Assembly (NCBI GenBank): GCA_013812565.1
Contig: JACCTF010000411.1
Location: 1-7,692 of the forward strand
Direction: 5' to 3'
DNA length: 7,692 bases
Origin: Pyrinomonadaceae bacterium
Lineage (GTDB): Bacteria > Acidobacteriota > Blastocatellia > Pyrinomonadales > Pyrinomonadaceae
Shown piece after piece: positions 1 through 6,335 of this stretch (its first letter is position 1; the number at the start of each line of letters is the position of its first letter). The position numbers and the translations under genes were made by a program. Under the pieces are notes generated by a model, which saw only the letters and a program-made list of their open reading frames with translations, made no database searches and was not told the DNA's origin.

Positions 1-436
1 AAAGAAGCGTGCCGCCGCCGCCGAAGACGTAGATGTTGCCGGAAGCCGGGTCGCCCACGGGCGAAGCCCAACCAATTCGATGCGGCGGCACGTCGCTTAG
101 GTACACATTGAAGCGATACTCCCACAGCAGTTTTCCCGTATCAGCATTAAGACAGATCACTCGTTCCTGAAGTGTTTCACCTCTACCAACCGGGTTTTGC
201 AGAAAGAGGCGGTCGCCCATCACAATCGGCGCGGAGCGCCCACCGTAGGGAGCTTTCCAAGCCAAGTTTTCGCCGGAGGGTGACCATCGGCTGGGAAGGT
301 TTTTTTCGGGCGACGAGCCGTCGCGCGCCGGGCCGCGCCAGTCCGTCCAATCGCTTGCCGGCAGATTATTTGTAGATAAAATCAAGAAGGCGATGAGCAA
401 CAGCAACATTAGGTGCTTAGAGCGTAGGGCGTCCAT
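1..436 (-). CDS. PQQ-like beta-propeller repeat protein, N-terminal part (runs off the left edge)
   Basis: Reading the minus strand from the ATG at 436-434 gives 145 codons open to the window edge. The start is supported by GGAAAG a few bases upstream. Residues 1-27 form a signal peptide or membrane anchor: a short basic start (MDALRSKH), then a run of Leu/Ile/Phe, with possible cleavage near LPAS. The mature part begins with DWTDWRGPARDGSSPEKNLP, the entry motif of secreted PQQ-like (WD40-like, COG1520) propellers. A blade motif of the type A-D-T-G-K-x-L-W follows at about residues 98-105, and a Gly-rich strand (FGGGG) near the edge. Such proteins act outside the cytoplasm as binding or scaffold propellers; no PQQ-dehydrogenase residues can be judged from this fragment. 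It is divergent from the VOC gene. The first 50 or so mature residues match the propeller at 6332 at roughly half of positions by eye, so the two look like paralogues. Family call is firm; function is unknown. Confidence 0.85.
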   Translation of the reverse strand, partial: MDALRSKHLMLLLLIAFLILSTNNLPASDWTDWRGPARDGSSPEKNLPSRWSPSGENLAWKAPYGGRSAPIVMGDRLFLQNPVGRGETLQERVICLNADTGKLLWEYRFNVYLSDVPPHRIGWASPVGDPASGNIYVFGGGGTLL

Positions 437-529
437 AGTTCTTTCCAAAGATGTAAGCTGTTCTTAAAGTGCGTGATTTATAAAGATGCCAAGCGAACCC
501 GTTTTAGTTGCGGCGTTTCCAGTTTTTAC

Positions 530-557
530 TTGACGCGATTGATTACGGACTTATACA
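530..557 (+). promoter_or_regulatory. Candidate sigma-70-like promoter (orphan)
   Basis: TTGACG at 530-535 matches the consensus -35 box at five of six bases. After a 16-base spacer, TATACA at 552-557 matches the -10 box at four of six. It points right, away from the minus-strand propeller, and lies about 430 bases before the VOC start with no good gene directly after it. It could give a long leader, drive a small RNA, or be chance in an AT-rich stretch. Confidence 0.3.
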
Positions 558-880
558 TATACGCGGCGTTTTCCAGAGTCAAGCCGATATTTGTCGAAAC
601 ATGCGGAACGTGAAAAGCGTTTCCCTCAGCACATACATTAACTTCCGTTTCTGTCACGTCTGAAGAAAGACATCTAAAGAAGATGGCAGGTCATTCAAAC
701 GATTTGTGATGCGGCAACTTTTCCGACCAGGAGTATCCCGAAGGAGATAGCTCATGGCGTGAGCCGTGAGGAACACAGGTGGACATAGCGTTAAGCCTCG
801 GGGGCGAAAGATGTCGAGCAGCCATGCCCCAAAGCCCGATTTTTCCGCCTAATTTCGGGCTTATGAGACTAATGACGCAC

Positions 881-900
881 TTGTTTCGTGCAAGAAACAA
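881..900. promoter_or_regulatory. Perfect dyad, candidate operator upstream of VOC gene
   Basis: TTGTTTC (881-887) and GAAACAA (894-900) are perfect inverted repeats around a 6-base centre, GTGCAA. The dyad ends five bases before the candidate -35 box at 905. The right half recurs imperfectly as TTGTACCAGAAAC at 905-917, 19 bases downstream. This arrangement fits a dimeric repressor or activator site, but no regulator gene is in the window, so the role is inference. Confidence 0.35.
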
Positions 901-904
901 TGTC

Positions 905-933
905 TTGTACCAGAAACTAACTTATGATATAAA
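905..933 (+). promoter_or_regulatory. Candidate promoter for the VOC gene
   Basis: TTGTAC at 905-910 (three of six to consensus -35) is followed after 17 bases by TATAAA at 928-933 (five of six to -10). The spacing is ideal and the box pair lies about 55 bases before the VOC start, giving a short leader that contains the strong ribosome binding site. The -35 box is weak, which would fit a promoter helped or controlled by a protein at the adjacent dyad 881-900. Confidence 0.4.
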
Positions 934-986
934 CCCGCTCCTGTTCTTTAAATTAAACGAAAGGTAAATTGGAAAGGAGGAAGTTT

Positions 987-1451
987 ATGTCTCATCAAGC
1001 TAACCCCATCCCAGATGGCTATAAAGGTGCAATTCCATACTTGTGCGTCAACGGGGCGGAAAGCGCCATTGACTTCTACAAGCAGGCGTTCGGGGCGACC
1101 GAGATGATGCGCATCGCCGACCCGAGCGGGAAGGTCGGGCACGCAGAGATCAAGATCGGCGGCGCGCCAATCATGCTCGCCGACGAGTTCCCAGACTGGG
1201 GCTTCCGCGCCCCGCAGACACTGGGCGGCTCACCTGTTACCATCCACCTCTACGTCGAGGACGTGGACACGGTAGTCGGACAAGCGACGGCGGCTGGCGC
1301 GAAGGTGCTGAGGCCTGTGGAGGATCACTTCTACGGTGATCGGGCCGGCAAGTTGGAGGACCCTTTCGGGCACGTGTGGTACATCGCGACACACAAGGAG
1401 GACGTGTCACCCGAGGAGATACAGAGGCGAGCCGCCGCTATGTTCGGCTGA
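987..1451 (+). CDS. VOC family protein (glyoxalase/bleomycin-resistance fold, PhnB-like)
   Basis: This is a 154-residue soluble cytoplasmic protein of the vicinal-oxygen-chelate superfamily, PhnB-like (COG2764) branch. Two beta-alpha-beta-beta-beta modules are visible. The first has IPYLCVNGAESAIDFYKQAF (16-35), then GHAEIKIGGAPIMLADE (51-67). The second starts VTIHLYVEDVDTVVGQATAAG (84-104) and ends DRAGKLEDPFGHVWYIATHK (118-137). His52, His87 and Glu124 are plausible metal or ligand positions, but I cannot fix them without an alignment. The C-terminal SPEEIQRRAAAMF is the usual tail. The ATG at 987 is preferred over the in-frame TTG at 969 because AAGGAGG at 974-980 sits six bases before it; that site would lie inside the gene if TTG were used. 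VOC proteins may be lyases, dioxygenases, isomerases or drug-binding proteins, so the reaction is not assignable. It may be transcribed ahead of the exporter genes, but 171 bases with strong hairpins separate them. Confidence 0.9.
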   Translation: MSHQANPIPDGYKGAIPYLCVNGAESAIDFYKQAFGATEMMRIADPSGKVGHAEIKIGGAPIMLADEFPDWGFRAPQTLGGSPVTIHLYVEDVDTVVGQATAAGAKVLRPVEDHFYGDRAGKLEDPFGHVWYIATHKEDVSPEEIQRRAAAMFG

Positions 1452-1474
1452 TGGTGAAGCGGTCAGAACATGTG

Positions 1475-1487
1475 GGGAACCGTTCCC
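1475..1487. repeat. 13-bp palindrome beside the large hairpin
   Basis: GGGAACCGTTCCC is a perfect dyad with a single central base. The one-base centre cannot form a normal RNA loop, so a DNA-binding site is more natural than a hairpin. It lies 24 bases after the VOC stop and one base before the next stem. Confidence 0.5.
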
Positions 1488-1488
1488 G

Positions 1489-1519
1489 GTGCGCGCCTTT
1501 CGCAGCGAAAGGCGCGCAC
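1489..1519. repeat. Perfect 14-bp GC-rich inverted repeat (possible terminator or attenuator)
   Basis: GTGCGCGCCTTTCG (1489-1502) and CGAAAGGCGCGCAC (1506-1519) pair perfectly around a 3-base loop, CAG. The transcript would form a very stable hairpin 38 bases after the VOC stop and about 100 bases before the first permease. No run of T follows on either side, so a classical intrinsic terminator is not supported. It could protect the 3' end of the VOC messenger, reduce read-through into the exporter genes, or be a REP-like element. A further small stem, CGACA/TGTCG (1519-1531), abuts it. Confidence 0.75.
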
Positions 1520-1622
1520 GACAAGATGTCGGGGCGGACGCGCCATCGGCATGGTTCATAAAGATGAGGTTGATCGCGCGCCGCCCGACCCCGGTGATAA
1601 CTATTAGGAGGTGAATTTCTTT

Positions 1623-2762
1623 ATGAAATACGGCAAGCTGATCCTGAAAAACATTCTCCGCAACAAGCGCCGCACGCTGCTCACCGTCTCAAGCCTGGTT
1701 GTCTCGCTGTTTTTGATCATCACGCTCGCGACGATACTCACCGAGTTTACTCGCGGCAGCGAGGAAGCCAATCCGTTGCGCCTCGTCTCGCGCCACGCCG
1801 TTTCGCTTACCTTCAATATCCCTAGCGCTTATCAAGCGCGCATCGCTGCCGTGCCCGGCGTCAAACATGCCTTGCCTTACACCTGGTTCGGCGGCATTTA
1901 CAAAGATGAGAAAAACTTCTTTGCTAACTTTGCCGTCGATCCGAAAACCCTGCGCGCGCACAACCCGGAAACCAAGATGACCGACGCCGAATGGCAAGCC
2001 TTTATTAGTGATCGACAAGGCGCTCTTGTCGGTCAGAAACTGGCTCAACTATATGGTTTCAACGTGGGTCAGCGCGTCACCTTGAAGAGTCCTATTTATC
2101 GCGCTGACTTGGAATTCATCGTGCGCGGAATCTACACCGGGGGTGACGAAAAGACGTTCTTCTTCCATCACGAGTATCTGAATGAATCGCTGCCGGTGTG
2201 GGCCAAAGACAAGGTCGGAACCTTTGGCATCATGGCTAACACGGCGTCCGATGTGCCGCGCATCGCGCAGGCGGTTGACTCGCTGTTCCTCAACACCGAC
2301 GCGCCGACGAAGACGGAAAGCGAACGCGAGTTTGCGATCAGCTTTGAAACGATGTTGGGCGGCGTCAAGCAATTTATGTATGGCATCATGGCCGCGATCA
2401 CGTTCTCGCTCCTGCTCGTGATGGCGAACACGATGGCAATGAGCGTGCGCGAGCGCACCCGTGAGGTCGGAACGCTCAAGGCCCTCGGTTTCCAACGGGG
2501 GGCCATCGCCTGGATGTTTGTCGGCGAATCTCTTTCGGTCGCCGGTCTCGGCGCGCTGCTTGGCATCGGCGGCGCAATGCTCGTCTTCAAGTCGATTGAT
2601 CTCAGTCTCTACCTTCCTAATTTTCAATCATTCGTACCTGCTCCGCAGACTTTGCTTGCGGCTTTTGTGATCGCACTGTTCGTCGGAGTTGTGAGTGTCA
2701 GCTATTCAGCCTACAGGGTTTCCGCAATGACTATTGCGGAGGCGCTGCGGAGTACGGAGTAA
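1623..2762 (+). CDS. ABC transporter permease, FtsX/MacB type (first subunit)
   Basis: This 379-residue inner-membrane protein has the four-helix FtsX/MacB permease plan. TM1 is at about 18-40 (TVSSLVVSLFLIITLATIL), a large periplasmic MacB_PCD-like domain at about 42-245, TM2 at about 250-272, TM3 at about 296-325 and TM4 at about 341-364. After TM2 comes the ATPase-coupling stretch VRERTREVGTLKALGF (275-290), a hallmark of the family, and the protein ends with the typical AMTIAEALRS. The ATG at 1623 is chosen over the GTG at 1611 because AGGAGGTG (1606-1613) is the ribosome binding site and contains that GTG. With its partner at 2762 it should form the membrane channel of a mechanotransmission-type exporter driven by the ATPase at 5601. 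The gene lacks a fused ATPase domain, unlike MacB itself, and is closer in layout to LolC/LolE or DevC. Substrate unknown: peptide, lipid, lipoprotein or drug are all possible. Confidence 0.92.
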   Translation: MKYGKLILKNILRNKRRTLLTVSSLVVSLFLIITLATILTEFTRGSEEANPLRLVSRHAVSLTFNIPSAYQARIAAVPGVKHALPYTWFGGIYKDEKNFFANFAVDPKTLRAHNPETKMTDAEWQAFISDRQGALVGQKLAQLYGFNVGQRVTLKSPIYRADLEFIVRGIYTGGDEKTFFFHHEYLNESLPVWAKDKVGTFGIMANTASDVPRIAQAVDSLFLNTDAPTKTESEREFAISFETMLGGVKQFMYGIMAAITFSLLLVMANTMAMSVRERTREVGTLKALGFQRGAIAWMFVGESLSVAGLGALLGIGGAMLVFKSIDLSLYLPNFQSFVPAPQTLLAAFVIALFVGVVSVSYSAYRVSAMTIAEALRSTE

Positions 2763-3925
2763 TGGCTCTACCGATCAGATACAACATTCGTAATTTAATT
2801 GTGCGTAAAGGTACGACCCTCGCCACGGCGATCACAATCGGATTAACCGTCGCGGTCTTCTTGATGGTGATGGCCTTGGCGCGCGGCATTGATTTAACGC
2901 TTGCGTCGAGCGGTGAGCCGCTTAACTTGATTGTGCTGCGCAACGGCAGCAACTCAGAGTTGGTCAGCGATGTGACGCGCGAAAACTTGAGCACACTTGT
3001 GTACCTCGATGGTGTGGCGCGTGAAGGAGATCGACCGCTGGCCGCACCGGAGATGCTGACGCTCATCTACCGTGCGCGAAAGGGAATGAGCCAGGGGGCA
3101 AACATCACGATTCGCGGCGTCGGCCCCGAGTCAACCAAGCTGCGTTCGGGATTCAACGTTGTGGCCGGACGGATGTTTCAGACCGGCCTCGCGGAAGCGA
3201 TTGTTTCCAAGCGGATTGCCGAGCGCTTCCAGGGCATGGACATTGGCGACCGTTTTCGTGTGCAGGGCATAGACTATTCAGTGGTGGGATTATTCGATGC
3301 CGGAGGCAAAGCTTTCGAGTCGGAGATTTGGACGGACGTAAACTCGCTGCGTAGCACGATGAAACGCGAATCTTACTCCTCGGTTCTGCTGCGTGTGAAA
3401 GACTGGGCGGCGCTTGACTCGCTGGCGAAGCGAATCTCGGACGATCAGCGGTTACAATTGAAAGCAGTTACTGAACGATCCTTTTACGAAGAGCAACAGG
3501 GGACGACATCAGGGCTTCTGAAAGGGCTGGGAGTCTTCGTCGCGTTTATCATGGCGGTCGGCGCAGGGTTTGCCGGAATGAACACGATGTACGCGGCAGT
3601 GGCGAGGCGAACCACGGAGATCGGAACGCTCAGAGTATTAGGGTTTAGTCGGCTCAGCATTCTGACGGCCTTTGTGTTGGAGTCTGTTGCCATCGCAGTT
3701 ATCGGGGCCGGAATCGGCATCCTGCTCGCCCTGCCGCTAAACTTTGTCTCGACCGGCACGTCAAACTTCGCGACTTTCAGCGAGATCGCTTTTAACTTTC
3801 GCGTCACACCCGACTTGATGTTATCGGCCCTAATCTTCGGCGTAGGCATCGGCTTATTCGGTTCGCTGCTGCCATCGATTCGCGCGTCGCGGTTCAAGAT
3901 CATTGATGCGTTGCGGGCTTCTTAA
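2762..3925 (+). CDS. ABC transporter permease, FtsX/MacB type (second subunit)
   Basis: This 387-residue inner-membrane protein has the same plan as the gene before it. TM1 is at about 18-41, a periplasmic domain runs to about residue 250, TM2 is at about 254-278, TM3 at about 298-327, and TM4 at about 349-372. The coupling stretch after TM2 is VARRTTEIGTLRVLGF (280-295), and the end, SRFKIIDALRAS, is family-typical. Its ATG shares one base with the TAA of the first permease (TAATG), so the two are probably translationally coupled and made in equal amounts. By eye the two share the motifs but are otherwise quite different, which suggests a heterodimer, as in LolC/LolE, rather than a recent duplication. 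The periplasmic region includes segments such as GVGPESTKLRSGFNVVAGRM (119-138) and IGDRFRVQGIDYSVVGLFDA (161-180), common in MacB-type periplasmic domains. Confidence 0.92.
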   Translation: MALPIRYNIRNLIVRKGTTLATAITIGLTVAVFLMVMALARGIDLTLASSGEPLNLIVLRNGSNSELVSDVTRENLSTLVYLDGVAREGDRPLAAPEMLTLIYRARKGMSQGANITIRGVGPESTKLRSGFNVVAGRMFQTGLAEAIVSKRIAERFQGMDIGDRFRVQGIDYSVVGLFDAGGKAFESEIWTDVNSLRSTMKRESYSSVLLRVKDWAALDSLAKRISDDQRLQLKAVTERSFYEEQQGTTSGLLKGLGVFVAFIMAVGAGFAGMNTMYAAVARRTTEIGTLRVLGFSRLSILTAFVLESVAIAVIGAGIGILLALPLNFVSTGTSNFATFSEIAFNFRVTPDLMLSALIFGVGIGLFGSLLPSIRASRFKIIDALRAS

Positions 3926-3937
3926 AAGAAGAAACAG

Positions 3938-4040
3938 CCACAGAGATACAGCAGTAGAGAGAAGGGATGATTCAAAATCTCAAATTTGAGATTTCAAATT
4001 CAACTCTCTGTGTACTTTGTGCCTCCGTGTTCTCTGTGTT
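3938..4040. repeat. Intergenic 'cacagaga/tctctgtg' repeat element with central AT palindrome
   Basis: Between the second permease and the adaptor gene lies a non-coding element. CACAGAGA at 3939-3946 is complementary to TCTCTGTG at 4005-4012 and again at 4031-4038. The centre is an A/T-rich set of palindromes (3975-4000). On the reverse strand it reads NTENTEAQSTQRV, the signature of spurious proteins predicted from a dispersed intergenic repeat known from several phyla, including Acidobacteria. The family assignment rests on my memory of that pattern. It fills most of the 154-base gap and may form a folded messenger segment separating permease from adaptor expression. Confidence 0.6.
3975..3994. 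repeat. Perfect 20-bp palindrome with overlapping alternative hairpin
   Basis: AAATCTCAAATTTGAGATTT is perfectly self-complementary without any loop base. The stretch 3983-4000 can instead form AATTTGA (3983-3989), loop GATT, TCAAATT (3994-4000). The two foldings exclude each other. No T-run beyond the palindrome itself marks it as a terminator. Confidence 0.7.
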
Positions 4041-4079
4041 GAATCTGACTTGTCTTTCTGGTTTATGGTGAAGAATTAA

Positions 4080-5459
4080 ATGGTTACGAGTCCTAGAAGC
4101 GAAGAAGAGAAACAGAATCTCAACGAGCGCCTGAAGAGCCTGCGTATAGATCGCACGCCAGCGCCGATGCCAAGCGTGCAGAATCGTGTACAAAAAAAGC
4201 TGTTGCTTGCTTTGTCTGTGCTTACGGTGTTGGCGGCTGTTGGCTACCTGTTTGTTTTCTCTGCGCCGAAGACAGTGTCGGCAGCCGAGGTCAAAATTGA
4301 ATCAGGTCCTGCCGCAGCGGGAGATGTGGTTCTGACTGCCTCAGGCTACGTCGTGGCGCATCACAAAATCGCGGTTGGAGCAAAGGTGATGGGCCGTGTC
4401 GATTGGATCGGCGTCGAAAAGGGCGACCGTGTGCAACAAGGTCAGGTACTGGTGCGGCTTGAAGACAGCGATTTTCAGGCGCAGGTAAATCAGGCGCGTG
4501 CCAATCTATCTGCTGCGCAGGCCCGGCTTGATCAGTTGCGCGCCGGTTCGCGGCCCCAGGAGAAACTGAAGGACAATGCCGCCGTGATGCAAGCCGAAGC
4601 GAATTACAAATTTGCCTTGGACGATTACCGGCGCACAGAGCAGTTGCACCGTGCAGGGGTGGTCGCCAAAATCGAACTGGATCGCGCGACGGCACAGCGT
4701 GATACGACCTTGGCGATGCTTGAGTCAGCGCGTCAATCAAGCCAGATGACGAACATTGGGCCGCGTGTGGAAGAGATCAGGGCCGCCCGGGCGCAGGTGC
4801 AGCAGGTGAAGGCCGCACTCGATTATGCCGAGACGCAACTGGACAGCACGAAAATCAAAGCGCCGGTTTCAGGAACCGTGCTCCAGAGAATAGTTGAGCG
4901 CGGCGAGATGGTGACGCCATCGGCATTTGGTGAATCAGGCGCGCGCACGTCCGTGGTCGCGCTCGCTGATTTGAATGATTTACAGATTGAACTCGATATT
5001 AGCCAAACCGATTTCGCCAGGTTAAAGATGGGGCAACGGGCGGAGATCATTCCTGAAGCTTTCCCTAACTTGCGTTACACGGGCTTCATTGAAGAGATTG
5101 CGCCGGAAGCAAATCGCGCGAAGGCGACGGTGCAAATCAAAGTAAAAGTTGAAAACCCCGACGAGCAGTTGCGACCTGAAATGAATGCTCGTGTTAACTT
5201 TTTAGCAGACGCGACGCCGCGCGAAGTCGGCATGTCGGCTAATAGAGTGCTGGTTCCTAAAGCGGCCGTCGTGCGTGCGGGCGAAAGCGATTTCGTCTTC
5301 GTCGTCAAGGGCAGCACAGTGGAACAGCGCGTTATCCGTCGTGGTGACGAGAGCGCTGATTCCTATTATGTACTGGAAGGATTAAGTGGCGGCGAATCGG
5401 TGGTCGTCACCGGCGCGGAGAAGTTGCGAGACGGAGACCGCGTCAAGGTTAACAGTTAA
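4080..5459 (+). CDS. HlyD/MacA-type periplasmic adaptor (membrane fusion protein) of an ABC exporter
   Basis: This is a 459-residue protein anchored by one N-terminal helix. Residues 1-38 are hydrophilic and cytoplasmic (SEEEKQNLNERLKSLRIDR), and TM is at about 40-60 (LLLALSVLTVLAAVGYLFVF). The first half of the biotinyl-lipoyl domain is at about 88-128, with VEKGDRVQQGQVLVRLED (112-129). A Gln/Ala-rich alpha-helical coiled-coil hairpin spans about 131-256. The second lipoyl half is KIKAPVSGTVLQRIVERGEM (258-277). A beta-barrel domain lies at about 296-375, and a membrane-proximal domain from about 385 to the end (VLVPKAAVV, VVTGAEKLRDGDRVKV). It should link the permease pair across the periplasm to an outer-membrane channel, which is not encoded here. 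The ATG at 4080 follows a weak GGTGAAG; no better start is seen. It lies 154 bases after the second permease, with the repeat element between. No lipobox Cys, so it is held by the helix rather than by lipid. Confidence 0.93.
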   Translation: MVTSPRSEEEKQNLNERLKSLRIDRTPAPMPSVQNRVQKKLLLALSVLTVLAAVGYLFVFSAPKTVSAAEVKIESGPAAAGDVVLTASGYVVAHHKIAVGAKVMGRVDWIGVEKGDRVQQGQVLVRLEDSDFQAQVNQARANLSAAQARLDQLRAGSRPQEKLKDNAAVMQAEANYKFALDDYRRTEQLHRAGVVAKIELDRATAQRDTTLAMLESARQSSQMTNIGPRVEEIRAARAQVQQVKAALDYAETQLDSTKIKAPVSGTVLQRIVERGEMVTPSAFGESGARTSVVALADLNDLQIELDISQTDFARLKMGQRAEIIPEAFPNLRYTGFIEEIAPEANRAKATVQIKVKVENPDEQLRPEMNARVNFLADATPREVGMSANRVLVPKAAVVRAGESDFVFVVKGSTVEQRVIRRGDESADSYYVLEGLSGGESVVVTGAEKLRDGDRVKVNS

Positions 5460-5542
5460 ATCGAACTATGATGGATTGGTACACAATGCAGGAGCTTACC
5501 GCCGCAGACGCCGCGCCGCAACCGAGTTACCACAAACCTTGA

Positions 5543-5584
5543 CCATCTATCTCACAAAGCTTAATGCTGTCAACTGATAGATGG
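5543..5584 (+). promoter_or_regulatory. Hairpin just before the ATPase ribosome binding site
   Basis: CCATCTATC (5543-5551) and GATAGATGG (5576-5584) pair perfectly over nine bases with a 24-base loop. The right arm ends five bases before GGAGA (5590-5594), the ribosome binding site of the ATPase at 5601. The stem could lower or tune ATPase translation relative to the adaptor, or stabilise the messenger. It has no T-run, so it is not a classical terminator. Confidence 0.4.
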
Positions 5585-5600
5585 AGATTGGAGAAACCTC

Positions 5601-6335
5601 ATGGCAGGACCAGTGGTGCAAATCAAGAACGTTAATAAACGCTTTGTGCGAGATGGTTTTGAAGTTGTCGCGCTCGACAATGTTAACCTTGACATTGAAG
5701 AAGGAGATTTTCTGGCGCTGATGGGTCCATCAGGCTCCGGTAAATCTACGCTGTTGAATCTGCTGGCCGGAATCGACCGTTGTACGAACGGCGAAGTAAA
5801 TGTTATGGGGACTGATCTGGCGAGATTGAATGAAAGCCAGCTTGCCGTGTGGCGTAATGCGCATGTCGGATATATCTTCCAAACCTTCAACCTGATTCCG
5901 GTGCTGACGGCGTTTGAGAATGTCGAACTGCCGCTCTTGCTGACCAAGCTCTCGAAGAAGGAGCGGCAGAAGAATGTTGCGACCGCTTTGGAGTTAGTGG
6001 GCCTCTCTGACCGCATGGATCACCGTCCTCGCCAACTCTCAGGCGGCCAGGAGCAGCGCGTCGCCATCGCGCGAGCGATTGTGGTTGACCCTGATCTGAT
6101 TCTGGCGGACGAACCAACCGGCAATCTCGATGCTCGTTCGGGCGAGGAGGTTTTGAACATCTTAACGACGCTTAATCAGGAACTGAACAAAACAATTGTG
6201 ATGGTAACGCACGATCCGCATGCGGCTAGTTATGCACTGCACGAAAAACATTTGGAGAAAGGCGTGTTGCTGGCAGAGGCCCCTGCGGCCAGAACCATGA
6301 ACCGATCTATTGCGGCTAGGGGAGCTGGCTTATGA
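5601..6335 (+). CDS. ABC transporter ATP-binding protein, LolD/MacB type
   Basis: This is a 244-residue cytoplasmic ATPase. All key motifs are present: Walker [10 protein letters not shown] (42-50), Q-loop Gln94 in [20 protein letters not shown] (93-112), signature LSGGQ (146-150), Walker B LILADE with catalytic Glu171, D-loop GNLD (174-177) and switch His204 in THD. The [17 protein letters not shown] stretch is typical of the LolD/MacB/FtsE branch that works with FtsX-type permeases, so it is the motor for the two permeases at 1623 and 2762. Start ATG at 5601 has GGAGA six bases upstream. The last 20 or so residues ([17 protein letters not shown]) go past the usual LolD end and run into the next gene, so they may be a loose tail. 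The stop overlaps the propeller start by four bases (ATGA). Substrate is undefined; lolD itself is not claimed because partner genes differ from the classical lol operon. Confidence 0.95.
   Translation: MAGPVVQIKNVNKRFVRDGFEVVALDNVNLDIEEGDFLALMGPSGSGKSTLLNLLAGIDRCTNGEVNVMGTDLARLNESQLAVWRNAHVGYIFQTFNLIPVLTAFENVELPLLLTKLSKKERQKNVATALELVGLSDRMDHRPRQLSGGQEQRVAIARAIVVDPDLILADEPTGNLDARSGEEVLNILTTLNQELNKTIVMVTHDPHAASYALHEKHLEKGVLLAEAPAARTMNRSIAARGAGL

Larger units (their letters stand above)
437..986. other. Long intergenic spacer between divergent propeller and VOC genes
   Basis: About 550 bases lie between the divergent propeller and VOC starts. The stretch is visibly richer in A+T than the genes around it. 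Short open frames exist on both strands (for example 779-967 plus and 691-900 minus), but neither gives a recognisable protein and they overlap each other. What can be seen: a TTGACG/TATACA promoter-like pair at 530-557, an AAGGAG followed by a two-codon ATG-GCG-TGA at 741-759, a stem AAGCCCGA/TCGGGCTT at 832-862, a perfect dyad at 881-900, and a second promoter-like pair at 905-933. No tRNA, rRNA, CRISPR or transposon end was recognised. Confidence 0.6.

Noticed and set aside
779..967. Small 62-codon gene starting at GTG 779
   Set aside because: It has a fair GAGGA before it, but the product resembles nothing I know, it is overlapped by an opposite frame, and the candidate VOC promoter and dyad lie inside it.
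1489..1519. Classical intrinsic terminator after the VOC gene
   Set aside because: The stem is strong but neither side has a T-run, so only a hairpin of unknown role is claimed.
437..1622. Integron cassette or attC site around the VOC gene
   Set aside because: VOC genes are common in cassettes, but I found no paired GTTRRRY/RYYYAAC core sites at either border, and the inverted repeats at 1475-1531 do not have attC architecture.
3972..4193. Minus-strand protein reading NTENTEAQSTQRV
   Set aside because: It comes from the intergenic repeat plus the reverse of the adaptor start. This is a well-known kind of spurious protein prediction.
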